Assembly: GCA_028285035.1 (NCBI GenBank)
Contig: JANQQF010000071.1
Coordinates: 1-64,000, forward strand
Length of the DNA stretch: 64,000 nucleotides
Direction of reading: 5' to 3'
Source: Phycisphaerae bacterium
GTDB taxonomy: Bacteria; Chloroflexota; Anaerolineae; 4572-78; J111
The notes beneath the pieces are model-generated. The model had not been told where the DNA came from, ran no database searches, and was given only the letters and a program-made list of their open reading frames with translations. The first letter of the stretch is position 1. Every line of letters begins with the position of its first letter. Position numbers and translations under genes: made by a program. Shown piece by piece: positions 1-8,850 of this stretch.

Positions 1-119
1 AAGTATTGACAATATTCTATTCGGGTCATTCGTTTTTTCTTCATACCCTTGACCCTAACCTTTTTGTCCTTTTCTCGCAATTCTTGCGTAAGTCCTGAAT
101 ACCTCATATTTCCTCTTTT

Positions 120-148
120 TTGACAACATCTGACAAAGCGTGTTAGAT
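120..148 (+). promoter_or_regulatory. Sigma-70-type promoter of the sugar-kinase operon
   Basis: TTGACA at 120-125 and TTAGAT at 143-148 are separated by exactly 17 bases. Transcription would start near 155, about 35 bases before the kinase ATG at 189. A second TTGACA at 6-11 has no convincing -10 element. This is a sequence match only. Confidence 0.6.
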
Positions 149-188
149 TCTGCTTCATCAACAAACTCCACATTGAGGCAGAGAAGCC

Positions 189-1718
189 ATGAAAAATTAT
201 ATCATCGCCCATGACCTGGGCACCACTGGCAATAAAGCAACTCTTTATGATCGGGAGGGACAACTCGTTGGGGCAGCCTTTGATGGCTATGGGACCGAAT
301 TTGCCCAAGCCAGTTGGGCTGAGCAAAATCCGGAGGATTGGTGGCAAGCGGTCTGCACCTCCACTCACAAGCTACTTCAAGAAACGGGTGTTGCGCGTGA
401 TGATATTGCTTGTATTGTGTTCAGTGGCCAGATGATGGGGTGTGTTCCGCTTGATGCCCAAGCCCGCCCCATACGCTCTGCCATCATTTGGGCCGATCAA
501 CGGGCCATCGCACAAGAACAGTGGGTGGGTGGGCGAGTCGCCCCTGAAGACGTTTATCAAATCACCGGACACCGCCTCAGTTCCTCCTACTCGCTTCAAA
601 AAATCTTGTGGATCCGCGATCACCAGCCAGATATCTACAAAAACACCCATAAATTTGTCCACGCCAAAGATGCGATTGTGGCGCGTTTGACCGGAAACTT
701 TGTCACCGATGTGTCTGATGCCTCAGGAATGAATTTGTATGATTTGGAAAAAGGCGATTGGTCTGAGCGCATCATTGAGGCAGCCGAATTGAATGCTGAT
801 CAACTGCCGGAGTTACATCCATCAACGGATGTGGTGGGCGAAGTCCTGGCCAGCATTGCGGACGAGGTCGGGGTTGCTGCAGGCACACCCGTCGTTATCG
901 GGGGCGGGGATGGGCCCTGTGCATCAGCCGGGGCAGGCGTTGTCAGTGGTGGCTCAGCTTACAACTATGTTGGTTCATCCTCCTGGATCGCAATGGCCAG
1001 CGAACAGCCAATTTATGATCCAAATTACGGAACATTCACCTTCGCTCACGTCGTTCCCAATATGTTTATGCCCACAGGAACAATGCAGGCGGCTGGGGCT
1101 TCATATCAATGGGCCAAAGAGCAGCTCGGCGAGCTGGAACAAAAAGCGGCTGATAATTTAGGATTGAGTGTCTATGACATCCTTAATTTAACTGCCGAGA
1201 AATCGCCGGCCGGAGCCAATGGCCTGATCTTTTTACCCTACCTGTTAGGCGAACGCAGTCCCCGCTGGAATCCCCAAGCCCGAGGTGCCTACGTCGGCTT
1301 AACGATTCGACACAATCGAGCCGATATGGTTCGAGCGGTACTCGAAGGCGTCACGATGAATCTACACATCATTCTCGAAGCCTTCCGTACGCAAGGTGCG
1401 CAGATCGATGTCATGCGGTTGATTGGTGGTGGGGCCGAGGGTCGGTTCTGGAACCAAATGATGGCCAATATTTATGGCATCCCCACCCACCGTCTAGCTA
1501 TTTTAGAGGAGGCGACCTCAATGGGGGCGGCTCTGACGGGCGGCGTTGGTGTCGGCCTTTATCCTGATTTTTCAATGGGCGAACAGATGAACCCCGTTGT
1601 TGAGGTCATTGAGCCAAATCCCAAAGAGCAGGCTGCTTACGAAAAATGCTATCCTATTTTTGAGGCCACGTATCAAGCGTTAGTGCCTATTTATGAGATG
1701 ATGGCGGAAGAGGGGTAA
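189..1718 (+). CDS. xylB: FGGY-family carbohydrate kinase (xylulokinase-like)
   Basis: Phosphorylates a sugar with ATP in the cytoplasm; xylulose is the likeliest substrate by family, but FGGY kinases also act on related ketoses. The N-terminal phosphate-binding segment (DLGTTGNKATLYD, residues 9-21) and the catalytic Asp in GGGDGPCASAGAG (about D241) are present. The C-terminal half carries the GGGAEG nucleotide loop and the ATSMGAAL segment. At 509 residues the length is normal for the family. AGAGAAG lies just before the ATG. It is the first gene of a plus-strand operon that continues with a phosphotriesterase-like hydrolase and further sugar genes. Its stop codon lies inside the first unit of a heptad-repeat hairpin (1716-1767). 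Kinase family is certain; substrate is inferred. Confidence 0.85.
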   Translation: MKNYIIAHDLGTTGNKATLYDREGQLVGAAFDGYGTEFAQASWAEQNPEDWWQAVCTSTHKLLQETGVARDDIACIVFSGQMMGCVPLDAQARPIRSAIIWADQRAIAQEQWVGGRVAPEDVYQITGHRLSSSYSLQKILWIRDHQPDIYKNTHKFVHAKDAIVARLTGNFVTDVSDASGMNLYDLEKGDWSERIIEAAELNADQLPELHPSTDVVGEVLASIADEVGVAAGTPVVIGGGDGPCASAGAGVVSGGSAYNYVGSSSWIAMASEQPIYDPNYGTFTFAHVVPNMFMPTGTMQAAGASYQWAKEQLGELEQKAADNLGLSVYDILNLTAEKSPAGANGLIFLPYLLGERSPRWNPQARGAYVGLTIRHNRADMVRAVLEGVTMNLHIILEAFRTQGAQIDVMRLIGGGAEGRFWNQMMANIYGIPTHRLAILEEATSMGAALTGGVGVGLYPDFSMGEQMNPVVEVIEPNPKEQAAYEKCYPIFEATYQALVPIYEMMAEEG

Positions 1719-1767
1719 TTGGTAATTAGTAATTGGTAATTGACTTAGAATAACCAATTACTAATTA
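1716..1767. repeat. Heptad-repeat hairpin (STRR-like)
   Basis: Four 7-base units of the type TAATTGG/TAATTAG run from 1716 to 1743. Their complement returns at 1753-1767, giving a perfect 15-bp stem (1723-1737 with 1753-1767) and a 15-base loop. It fills the gap between the first two operon genes. The same architecture with other heptads recurs across the window. Confidence 0.75.
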
Positions 1768-1777
1768 CTGAAATACG

Positions 1778-2704
1778 ATGAAACTACGAACTGTTTTAGG
1801 CCCAATCGATACGAATGAGATTGAATTTGCCGACGGACACGGGCACGTCTGGATTGATCCGCCGGAAAAAGTTAATCCAAAATATGAGGTTCCGCTCAAA
1901 CGAGCCGCAGCGATTGAGGCTGAATTAAAAGACTTTCGTTCAGCAGGGGGCAGCCTCATCGTCGACTGCCAGCCCGGTGAGTGTGGTCGCGATGCGCGAA
2001 TGTTGCGTAAGCTTTCCGAAACGACCAGCCTACATTTTACGGCGACCACTGGGTTTCACCGCGAAGTCTACTATCCCTATAATCACTGGCTGTGGTCAGC
2101 CACCGAGGAGAAAGCGGCCAACTATTTTCTGGCCGAGTTGACCGAGGGGTTGCGTGAAACGGATGAGGTGCTGGCGACAACGATCAAGGTGGGCTATGAG
2201 GGGGCGTTGGAAGGGCAAACGCGGGTATTGATGGAAGCTGTGGCAGCTACAGCGGCCCAAACGGGGGTCGTCATCCTCTTTCATACCGAACAAGGCCGCA
2301 ACATCGAGGCGCTGCCCTACTTCTTTGAAGATCGCAATGTCAATCTTAATCAACTTTATCTCTGCCACGTCGACAAACGGCCTGACTATGGTCTTCATCG
2401 GGAGTTAGCCGAGGCCGGTATTTTATTGGGCTATGATACCTTTGTCCGCACAAAATATGATCCTGACAAGAATGTGTGGCCGTTATTGAAACAGATGACG
2501 CGAGTAGGTTTAGGGTCCCAAATTGCGATCTGTCTTGATCTCGCCCTGTCTTCAATGTGGCAACATTATGGGGGCGGGCCAGGGCTGTTAGCCTTACCAG
2601 AACAAATCTATACCAAACTGCGTGCCGAAGAAATTGACGATAACATTATTACTGGCTTGGTTGGACAGAATGTCGTTCGTTTTTTAGCCCGTGAAAAAGA
2701 TTAA
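1778..2704 (+). CDS. Phosphotriesterase-like metal-dependent hydrolase (possible sugar-phosphate lactonase)
   Basis: TIM-barrel hydrolase of the amidohydrolase superfamily. The binuclear metal ligands of the phosphotriesterase family can be placed: HxH at H21 and H23, the bridging lysine K137 (IKVGYEG), H169 (HTEQG), H197 (CHVDK) and D254 (CLDLAL). Length is 308 residues, usual for the family. Some PTE-like members hydrolyse lactones of phosphorylated sugars, which would fit its place after a sugar kinase; this is inference. It follows the kinase by 59 bases, a gap filled by the heptad hairpin. Confidence 0.75.
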   Translation: MKLRTVLGPIDTNEIEFADGHGHVWIDPPEKVNPKYEVPLKRAAAIEAELKDFRSAGGSLIVDCQPGECGRDARMLRKLSETTSLHFTATTGFHREVYYPYNHWLWSATEEKAANYFLAELTEGLRETDEVLATTIKVGYEGALEGQTRVLMEAVAATAAQTGVVILFHTEQGRNIEALPYFFEDRNVNLNQLYLCHVDKRPDYGLHRELAEAGILLGYDTFVRTKYDPDKNVWPLLKQMTRVGLGSQIAICLDLALSSMWQHYGGGPGLLALPEQIYTKLRAEEIDDNIITGLVGQNVVRFLAREKD

Positions 2705-2756
2705 TCATTGGTCCCTTGTCACTGATCATTTGTAAGGTAACCAAAACAAATGATAA
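2705..2756. repeat. Heptad-like intergenic repeat with small hairpin
   Basis: Units ending in T every seven bases (CATTGGT, CCCTTGT, CACTGAT, CATTTGT) are followed by an inverted copy. TCATTTGT (2725-2732) pairs with ACAAATGA (2745-2752). It is weaker than the copies at 1716 and 47671 but of the same kind. Confidence 0.5.
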
Positions 2757-2791
2757 ATGGCAGAGGCCAAACCAAAAAGGAAAAATAGCAA

Positions 2792-3739
2792 ATGACAAAA
2801 AATATTCCTCCGATTCCTAACATCCCAACTCTCTATTTCGTTGGGGTAACAACAACCCAATCTTCGATCATGAAGGTATTCCCCAAATGGTCTGACATTC
2901 TGGGGTTGGGGGCCGAAATTGTGGGGTATGACGCGCTGATCAATGCCCCAGCCGAGGTGTATGAAACCATTGTGCGGCATATCAAAGAGACCCCCGTGGC
3001 GATGGGCGCACTGGTGACAACCCATAAAATCGATCTTTTAACGGCCACACGGTCGTTTTTTGATGTGCTCGATCCCTTTGCGGAACTGACTCAAGAGGTA
3101 TCCTGTATCTCCAAGCGAGGCGACCAATTGATTGGACACGCGAAAGATCCCATCACCTCAAAATTGGCGTGGCAAAATTTTGTTGAGCCAGGGCATTTTG
3201 GCAATATGGGCGGACACGTGTTCTGCCTTGGTGGGGGTGGGGCGGCCTCCGCCATCAGCGTGTGTGTGGCTGGCCTTGAGGACGCTGCGGATCGGCCTGA
3301 AAAATTCATTTTGGTGGAACGTGATCCATCCCGTTTAGAGAAATTAAAAGCGGTCCATCAAAAAATTGAAACCGATGTCACCTTTGAGTATATCCAAAGT
3401 GAGAGTGCGGCCCAAAATGATAGCCTGATGGCAACGCTCCCCGCCGGTTCAATTGTCATCAACGCTACGGGAATGGGCAAAGATCGACCTGGTTCACCCT
3501 TGACGGATGAGGGCACATTCCCGCAGGATGGCCTTGTTTGGGAGTTAAACTATCGTGGTGCCCGCGATTTTATGCACCAAGCCCATCGACAAGCTGAGGA
3601 CCGTAATCTGAGCGTCGTTGATGGCTGGGTCTATTTCCTACACGGCTGGAGCCAAGTCATTGCCGAGGTCTTCGATATTGAGCTAACCCCAGAAAAATTC
3701 GCGGCCTTGGATGAAGCGGCCTCGACCATACGAAAATAA
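2792..3739 (+). CDS. Shikimate dehydrogenase-like NAD(P)-dependent oxidoreductase
   Basis: 315 residues with the two-domain plan of shikimate 5-dehydrogenase. The N-terminal substrate half contains GALVTTHKIDLL with the candidate catalytic lysine K79. The Rossmann half carries the glycine-rich turn GGGGAAS near 147-153 and the NATGMG...LVWELNY signature of the family. AAGGA precedes the ATG. It lies among sugar genes rather than aromatic amino-acid genes, so the substrate is probably a cyclic polyol or keto sugar instead of shikimate; this is inference from context. AroE itself usually has about 270-290 residues, so this one is somewhat long. Confidence 0.7.
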   Translation: MTKNIPPIPNIPTLYFVGVTTTQSSIMKVFPKWSDILGLGAEIVGYDALINAPAEVYETIVRHIKETPVAMGALVTTHKIDLLTATRSFFDVLDPFAELTQEVSCISKRGDQLIGHAKDPITSKLAWQNFVEPGHFGNMGGHVFCLGGGGAASAISVCVAGLEDAADRPEKFILVERDPSRLEKLKAVHQKIETDVTFEYIQSESAAQNDSLMATLPAGSIVINATGMGKDRPGSPLTDEGTFPQDGLVWELNYRGARDFMHQAHRQAEDRNLSVVDGWVYFLHGWSQVIAEVFDIELTPEKFAALDEAASTIRK

Positions 3740-3755
3740 TTTTAGGAGAACAACA

Positions 3756-4331
3756 ATGACAGCAATGGAACCATTCAGCACAATGCTGGATATGGGAACC
3801 GGGGTTTTAGATCCCAAAGGTAAAGTTGTAGAGCGATATCTGAGCAATATGAAGGGAATGTTCGCTGATCCCGAGGCCGAGCAAGCCATTATGGCTACCG
3901 AAGAGGATCGGCTGATTTATCACGTATACGTGGTGGAATTGCCCGAAGAAGAGGGGCAGATCCTCCACTGCACCACGGTCATCTATCCCGGCACGGTCGG
4001 CGATGAGTATCACATGACCAAAGGCCATTTTCACGCAAAGCGAGCCACCGGCGAAGTATACTTTGGCATCGCCGGGGAGGGCTATGTCATTTTGATGACT
4101 GATGAAGGCGAGGTGCGCCACGTGCGAATGGAGCCAGGGGCCGTCGTCTACGTCCCACCGTTGTGGGCCCACCGCACCATCAACACCGGGGATACCCCAC
4201 TCACCTTCCTCTCTGCTTGGCCTGGTGATGCTGGTCATGATTATGGCACAATTGAGGAACGTGGCTTTGGCAAGTTGTGCGTCAAGCGTGATGGGGAAGC
4301 GGTCTTCGTGGATAATCCAAAGTTTTCCTAG
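3756..4331 (+). CDS. pgiA: Cupin-type glucose-6-phosphate isomerase
   Basis: Interconverts glucose 6-phosphate and fructose 6-phosphate in the metal-dependent cupin family known from archaea and some bacteria, unrelated to classical Pgi. The cupin motif GHFHAKRATGEVY gives ligands H91, H93 and E100, and H139 lies in PPLWAHRTIN. Length is 191 residues. The start at 3756 is chosen because AGGAGA sits seven bases upstream; an in-frame ATG at 3711 would overlap the preceding gene by 29 bases. Spacing of 16 bases supports co-transcription. In context it may isomerise a sugar phosphate made by the upstream kinase. Confidence 0.8.
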   Translation: MTAMEPFSTMLDMGTGVLDPKGKVVERYLSNMKGMFADPEAEQAIMATEEDRLIYHVYVVELPEEEGQILHCTTVIYPGTVGDEYHMTKGHFHAKRATGEVYFGIAGEGYVILMTDEGEVRHVRMEPGAVVYVPPLWAHRTINTGDTPLTFLSAWPGDAGHDYGTIEERGFGKLCVKRDGEAVFVDNPKFS

Positions 4332-4351
4332 ATTTAATTTCTGACTAATCA

Positions 4352-5115
4352 ATGTATAAAAAGCACCCCATAGCCTTTATATTTGTCATCATCATATTTG
4401 GTTTGGTGTGTCTGAGTCTGATATTGATTCGTGTAGGGCAAAATCTTGAAACCCAAACAATCCGTGAACGTGCAATCATTCCTACAGGGACTTACATTGT
4501 AACACCTACGCCTATCATACGAGGTCGATATGTGGTTGTTATAAACCAATTACAGTAGGCACACTAGTAACATCGGACAGGTTTACATATCGTTATGAGG
4601 ATGGAATTACCGACTATCCACCAGGGGTATTATCTGACATCAATCAAATACATGGCAAGATAGCAAAAGTTCAAATTTTCCAGGGACAACCCGCCGTATT
4701 TGATATGTTCCTCGATCTAGATGAACTTCCGCACAACTCAGATATCCTTATTAGAGATGACGTCATTTACCTACAAAGATATGGAGCAGTTCTGATTGCA
4801 ATTGATACGACAACCGATAAAACAATTTGGACCTATAATTATCGAGATCAAGAAATCATTCCATTTTTTTCATCATTAGATGTCAGCCACAATCGGGTGT
4901 TTTTCTCCACCAACTTTGGCTATCTAGCCCTTGATATAAAAACGGGAGAAGAAGTATGGCGACAGGACGGGATCGGGGCAATGCGCCTCGAACCTGCCCT
5001 TATGGAAGATAATATTATTTATTTAACAACAGGAATATCACCCATAACAGGTTCATCAATGATAATTGGCATCGATGTAGAAACGGGCCAACAGGTTCAG
5101 GAAATAGAATTCTAA
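4352..5115 (+). pseudogene. Membrane-anchored PQQ-like beta-propeller protein, frameshifted
   Basis: Two reading frames make one protein. Frame one (4352-4558) encodes a 68-residue N-terminus with a strong membrane anchor (HPIAFIFVIIIFGLVCLSL). The frame ending at 5115 is open without stops from before 4528 and encodes PQQ-like repeat text (VFFSTNFGYLALDIKTGEEVW, GSSMIIGIDVETGQQV). A single-base indel between about 4528 and 4558 would join them. Only about two propeller blades are present, so the protein is also short for the family. Its place inside an otherwise metabolic operon is odd. Could be a true pseudogene or an assembly error. Confidence 0.6.
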
Positions 5116-5132
5116 CCTTAAGAAAACTAACT

Positions 5133-6065
5133 ATGACAAAAAACATTCTCGTGACCGCCCGCTCATTCCGGCGAATGGACGGGCCACACAAACAGATTTT
5201 GTTGGATGCAGGCTACACACTCATCGATAGCCCAGAGGATCGCCCCTTGCGACCGGAGGAGTTCTTGCCGCTAGTTCCGGATGTAGACGGCATTATTTTG
5301 GGCGTGGACGAGATCACCGCCGAGGTGTTTGATCAGGCCCCGCAGTTGAAAGTGCTGTCCCGATGTGGGGTGGGCTTGGATGGGGTGGATTTGGCCGCAG
5401 CCAAGGAACGGGGCATCGTGGTCAAAAATACGCCGGGATCAAATAGCGTCGCGGTGGCCGAATTGACAATCGGGTTGATGGTCAGTTTGGCGCGACGGAT
5501 TCCCTATCACGATGCCGTCGTCAAACGGGGCGACTGGTCTCGCATATCGGGGATGGAGTTGGCTGGAGCCACGCTGGGGCTGATTGGCTTTGGCAACATT
5601 GGCCGCGAAGTGGCCAAACGAGCCGCTGTATTTGGAATGCGAATTTTGTTTTACGACCCCTATCCGCCCTCTGAGGAGGTTCTGGCTAAGATTTCGGCTG
5701 AAGCCCGCTCCGTAGAAGAAATCCTTACTGAGAGCGACGTCGTGAGCCTGCATATTCCGCTCCTACCCCAAACACAAAATCTGATCAATGCCACAGCCTT
5801 AGAACGGATGAAATCATCGGCCTATTTGATCAACACCGCCCGAGGCGGATTGGTTGATGAAATGGCTTTGTATGAAGCGCTGGCCAATGGGGGCATTGCT
5901 GGAGCCGCCTTTGACGCTTTCTCCCAAGAGCCGCCGAGGGAGCATCCGTTGCTCACCCTCGACAACTTTATTGGAATGCCGCATATCGGGGCTTCCACCC
6001 GTCAAACGGCGTTGCGCACCAGCCTGATGGCTTCGGAAAATTTGCTGTCAGTATTGGAAAAGTAG
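5133..6065 (+). CDS. D-isomer-specific 2-hydroxyacid dehydrogenase (phosphoglycerate dehydrogenase-like)
   Basis: NAD-dependent reduction or oxidation of a 2-keto/2-hydroxy acid. The Rossmann motif GFGNIG begins near residue 152 (LGLIGFGNIGREVAKR), with the acidic residue after the second strand in FYDPY. The catalytic triad is visible: R237 in NTARGGLVDE, the downstream Glu in FSQEPP, and H284 in MPHIGAST. It is 310 residues long, lacks the C-terminal ACT domain of SerA, and therefore may act on a sugar-derived acid rather than 3-phosphoglycerate. Last gene of the first operon, 17 bases after the frameshifted propeller gene. Confidence 0.8.
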   Translation: MTKNILVTARSFRRMDGPHKQILLDAGYTLIDSPEDRPLRPEEFLPLVPDVDGIILGVDEITAEVFDQAPQLKVLSRCGVGLDGVDLAAAKERGIVVKNTPGSNSVAVAELTIGLMVSLARRIPYHDAVVKRGDWSRISGMELAGATLGLIGFGNIGREVAKRAAVFGMRILFYDPYPPSEEVLAKISAEARSVEEILTESDVVSLHIPLLPQTQNLINATALERMKSSAYLINTARGGLVDEMALYEALANGGIAGAAFDAFSQEPPREHPLLTLDNFIGMPHIGASTRQTALRTSLMASENLLSVLEK

Positions 6066-6169
6066 AGAAGCCTGCTTCACAAATAAGCTATGCAACTAAA
6101 ATTCTCTCTATTACCTATAAAGACTCTAAAAGAGCATTTGGAAATTATGGACTTGACCAAAAGTAAAGA

Positions 6170-6265
6170 TATCATTTCGACGAGGCACGAGGAGAAATCT
6201 TCCAAGTGGGACTTTAAGGGTGACCGACCTAGAAGATTTCTCACCCTACAGGGTTCGAAATGACA
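6170..6265. repeat. MITE-like palindromic element, copy 1
   Basis: The ends are TATCATTTCGA (6170-6180) and TCGAAATGACA (6255-6265), inverted with one mismatch. An inner pair, GAGAAATCT (6192-6200) and AGATTTCTC (6234-6242), is also inverted. A second copy with the same outer and inner arms lies at 32842-32954. No coding capacity; no clear target duplication. Confidence 0.65.
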
Positions 6266-6373
6266 TGCCTTTCAGGCTTCCCATAAGCTGCATTACCACA
6301 AAATCTGTCAATTGTTGAATATTCAAGTGCCCTTTTAGGGACTAGTTGCCTCCAAGCTTGTGTTCATAAAAAG

Positions 6374-6410
6374 AAAAAGGTGACACCCACAAATTGGTGT
6401 CACCTTTTTT
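6374..6410 (-). terminator. Rho-independent terminator, bidirectional
   Basis: Perfect 14-bp inverted repeat, AAAAAGGTGACACC (6374-6387) and its complement (6396-6409), with an 8-base loop and T runs on both strands. It lies 28 bases beyond the stop of the minus-strand CLCA-like gene and also faces the end of the plus-strand operon. Confidence 0.85.
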
Positions 6411-6437
6411 ACACTCTAAAGACAGATCAATGAATGC

Positions 6438-8810
6438 TTAGGGCGTATCTGCGTAGAATTCAAATTCGGCAAATCGCTCAAAATCCTCATTAATCAAAAC
6501 TGGATCATCCGCTTCTTTGGTAATCCCCGTATCACGGTCAGCGGCAAACTGGTTACCGGTTTCAGTAAATTTGGCGAGAAGATTGTTATTATCATATGTG
6601 ACAAAAATTTCATGCTCACCCGCTTCAGCTGGGGTATAGCTAACGGTATAAATGCCATCCCCTGCTAGGTCATCAACACCCGTCCCATCATCGACAAAGG
6701 CCAGGACGCTTTCAACGTCAGAGGGGTCAATAATCGTAGCATTGATGGTCACGTCGGTAACTTTAAACTGATCATTCGCCAACGCGGTGTAAAGAATCAC
6801 CTCTTCACCCACATCGACATCTTCACCTTGCTCTGACTCAATATCGGCATCCAAGGTAAAACCGCCATCCTCAGCCAAACCGCCAATCCAATAATCGAAA
6901 TCGACAGGTGTCGCGGCCGCGAAGCCACCTAAATACCAGGTACCAGGGGCAGGGTCGTTCAGGATAATTGTACAAACTGTGTCAGTATCAGACCCATCAT
7001 CAAGTTGTTCACAATCTGGAACAACTGGGCTTGTTGCAGCAATGGGTTGCGTCATAGAAAATGCATTGAGTACGGTAATCGCCTCTGCAGTACTGCCTGG
7101 GGTGAAAGCCTGCATAGCGGTCCGCGCCCCCTGGAAGAAGACTTCAACTTCGACTTCACCCAGAGTCGAGTCAATTTCAAATGGAATACTAAACGCCCCT
7201 GTATTAGTGACAGGTAGACTACCTATAATCCAAGCCAAATTGAGCGAGGAGAAGGTCCCCACACCCGTACTAACATTAACATCGACAATCGGTGAAAGAT
7301 TTTGGTCAGCCTCCTCTAAAGCATCGGCTAATTCTTCAAAGGCATCATCCGGATCGCTATCATCAATGAAGGTGTATGTCCCACCTGTCGTTTCCGCCTG
7401 TTGCAGTTTTGTCTCAGTTGTCTCATCAACACCGTAACCGAAGGTGTACAACTCGATATTTTCTGAGGCATAGGAGGGAATGACACCCAGCGCCAAGTTC
7501 TCACCCGTTGTTACGGATCCGCCACTGATCAAATAGACCGCCCGATTGACATCGGTTGGGACACTGCTGGCCGTGATTTCGGTCAATGCTTGCCGTGCCG
7601 CATTCCCTGTAGCCGCCCCAGTCCCGCCAACCGTAATCGCATCCAGATTACCGAGAATGGTGGTTCGGGTTGACTCACTATCGATTTCGGTCAACGCCTG
7701 TACCACGTTAACGCTACCATCAAAGGTGATAATACCGATGGTGTCGCCAATTTCAGCCGCATCAATCAACTCTCCAACCGCATCAATCACATTAAACAAC
7801 TTGTCATTGGTATTCATACTGTCAGAGTTTATTTCAATCAAAATATAGCGGACAAAGTTTCCTTCAGTCACCGTATTACTGGCAACGTTGGCTACTTTCG
7901 TTGTATTAGAAGAGTTCATCCAGGTAATCTGAAGTTGATCGCGCGCTGTCGCTTGAGAGGCAGGCAATTCAAGTGAGGGGGCATTGCCTGCCGTTGGGGC
8001 AAAGTTCGCCAGCTCAGGATAGTACAGTCGAGCACCACCAACATTTTGATTTCCTGCATCAGCTGGATCCTCGGCTGGGGGGCGAGCTAATGTATCCCAA
8101 GCGCTCGCTCCGTAGACGCGCCCTTGGGCATTGCTAGTTAAGCCATTATTATTAAGCGCGGTAGAGAAATTGAGCCAGTTAAAATCACCCTGAACCGCCT
8201 GGAATTGCTGGTTCATAATCGAGTTTTGAACGGGCGTATCTGAGGCTAAAGGATTCCCTGGATCACTGCCATCGGTACCTTGGCCCTGATACTCATCCAT
8301 CAGGCCATAGAAGTAGTGGCCCCATTCGTGTCCGATGGTGTAGCCACCCTCTTTTCGACCATCATCTGTATCCAAAAAGCTAAATCCGTTAAAGTTATCA
8401 CACATTTCGATGCGGAACCCGCCCCCGCGACCATAAGCCGACAGGTGGGCATTGGGCCAACAATTTTCAATCCAAATAATGTCAGCTCGGTCAGCAAATT
8501 GTCGATTTGGGTAAATTCGGACCTCACGTATTTGGTGCCCCCCATTCGACATTTCATACACCGAATCAGCAAAATACCGAATGTTCTCCTCATAAACAGT
8601 CCGGTCACCGGGATCAGTGTACAGCGAAATGGTAAGGTCAAAAGCAGTTGCATTGGTCGTTCCAGACGAAGTGCCCTTGATAACGACCGGAAGATACACA
8701 GGTGTTGCTTCCTGGGCCTGAACCGTATAAGGTAAAGACACCATTGCAGCAAGTACTACAAACAGGACAAATATCAATTGATACTGCCGCAAAATAGCTC
8801 TTATCTTCAT
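6438..8810 (-). CDS. Secreted CLCA-like metalloprotease with von Willebrand A domain
   Basis: 790 residues. A signal peptide (residues 1-33, hydrophobic QLIFVLFVVLAAMVSLP) is followed by the YLPVVIK segment seen in many Chloroflexota exported proteins. HEWGHYFYGLMDEY at 161-174 is the zinc-protease signature of the CLCA family, with the third ligand in DEY. A VWA domain spans about 320-490. Its MIDAS position reads INSDS where DxSxS is expected, so the first Asp is lost. Beta-sandwich domains follow, the last with the VSYTPAEAGEHEI motif of Ig-like folds. The start at 8810 is chosen because AAGGAG lies ten bases upstream; a longer frame to 8843 lacks this. Downstream partner of the NicO gene, 40 bases apart. 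The protease may be active and the VWA part metal-independent; this is inference. Confidence 0.75.
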   Translation of the reverse strand: MKIRAILRQYQLIFVLFVVLAAMVSLPYTVQAQEATPVYLPVVIKGTSSGTTNATAFDLTISLYTDPGDRTVYEENIRYFADSVYEMSNGGHQIREVRIYPNRQFADRADIIWIENCWPNAHLSAYGRGGGFRIEMCDNFNGFSFLDTDDGRKEGGYTIGHEWGHYFYGLMDEYQGQGTDGSDPGNPLASDTPVQNSIMNQQFQAVQGDFNWLNFSTALNNNGLTSNAQGRVYGASAWDTLARPPAEDPADAGNQNVGGARLYYPELANFAPTAGNAPSLELPASQATARDQLQITWMNSSNTTKVANVASNTVTEGNFVRYILIEINSDSMNTNDKLFNVIDAVGELIDAAEIGDTIGIITFDGSVNVVQALTEIDSESTRTTILGNLDAITVGGTGAATGNAARQALTEITASSVPTDVNRAVYLISGGSVTTGENLALGVIPSYASENIELYTFGYGVDETTETKLQQAETTGGTYTFIDDSDPDDAFEELADALEEADQNLSPIVDVNVSTGVGTFSSLNLAWIIGSLPVTNTGAFSIPFEIDSTLGEVEVEVFFQGARTAMQAFTPGSTAEAITVLNAFSMTQPIAATSPVVPDCEQLDDGSDTDTVCTIILNDPAPGTWYLGGFAAATPVDFDYWIGGLAEDGGFTLDADIESEQGEDVDVGEEVILYTALANDQFKVTDVTINATIIDPSDVESVLAFVDDGTGVDDLAGDGIYTVSYTPAEAGEHEIFVTYDNNNLLAKFTETGNQFAADRDTGITKEADDPVLINEDFERFAEFEFYADTP

Positions 8811-8850
8811 GGATAGTTCGCTCCTTGATAAATAATTTTGCAAATCATAA

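Larger units (their letters stand above)
6066..6437. other. Intergenic region with MITE-like repeat and terminator
   Basis: 372 bases between convergent genes. It contains the palindromic element at 6170-6265 and the terminator hairpin at 6374-6410, described separately. No coding sequence was recognised in the rest. Confidence 0.6.

Noticed and set aside
442..690. Additional reading frames inside the kinase gene
   Set aside because: Shadows of the real frame, without ribosome sites or recognisable motifs.
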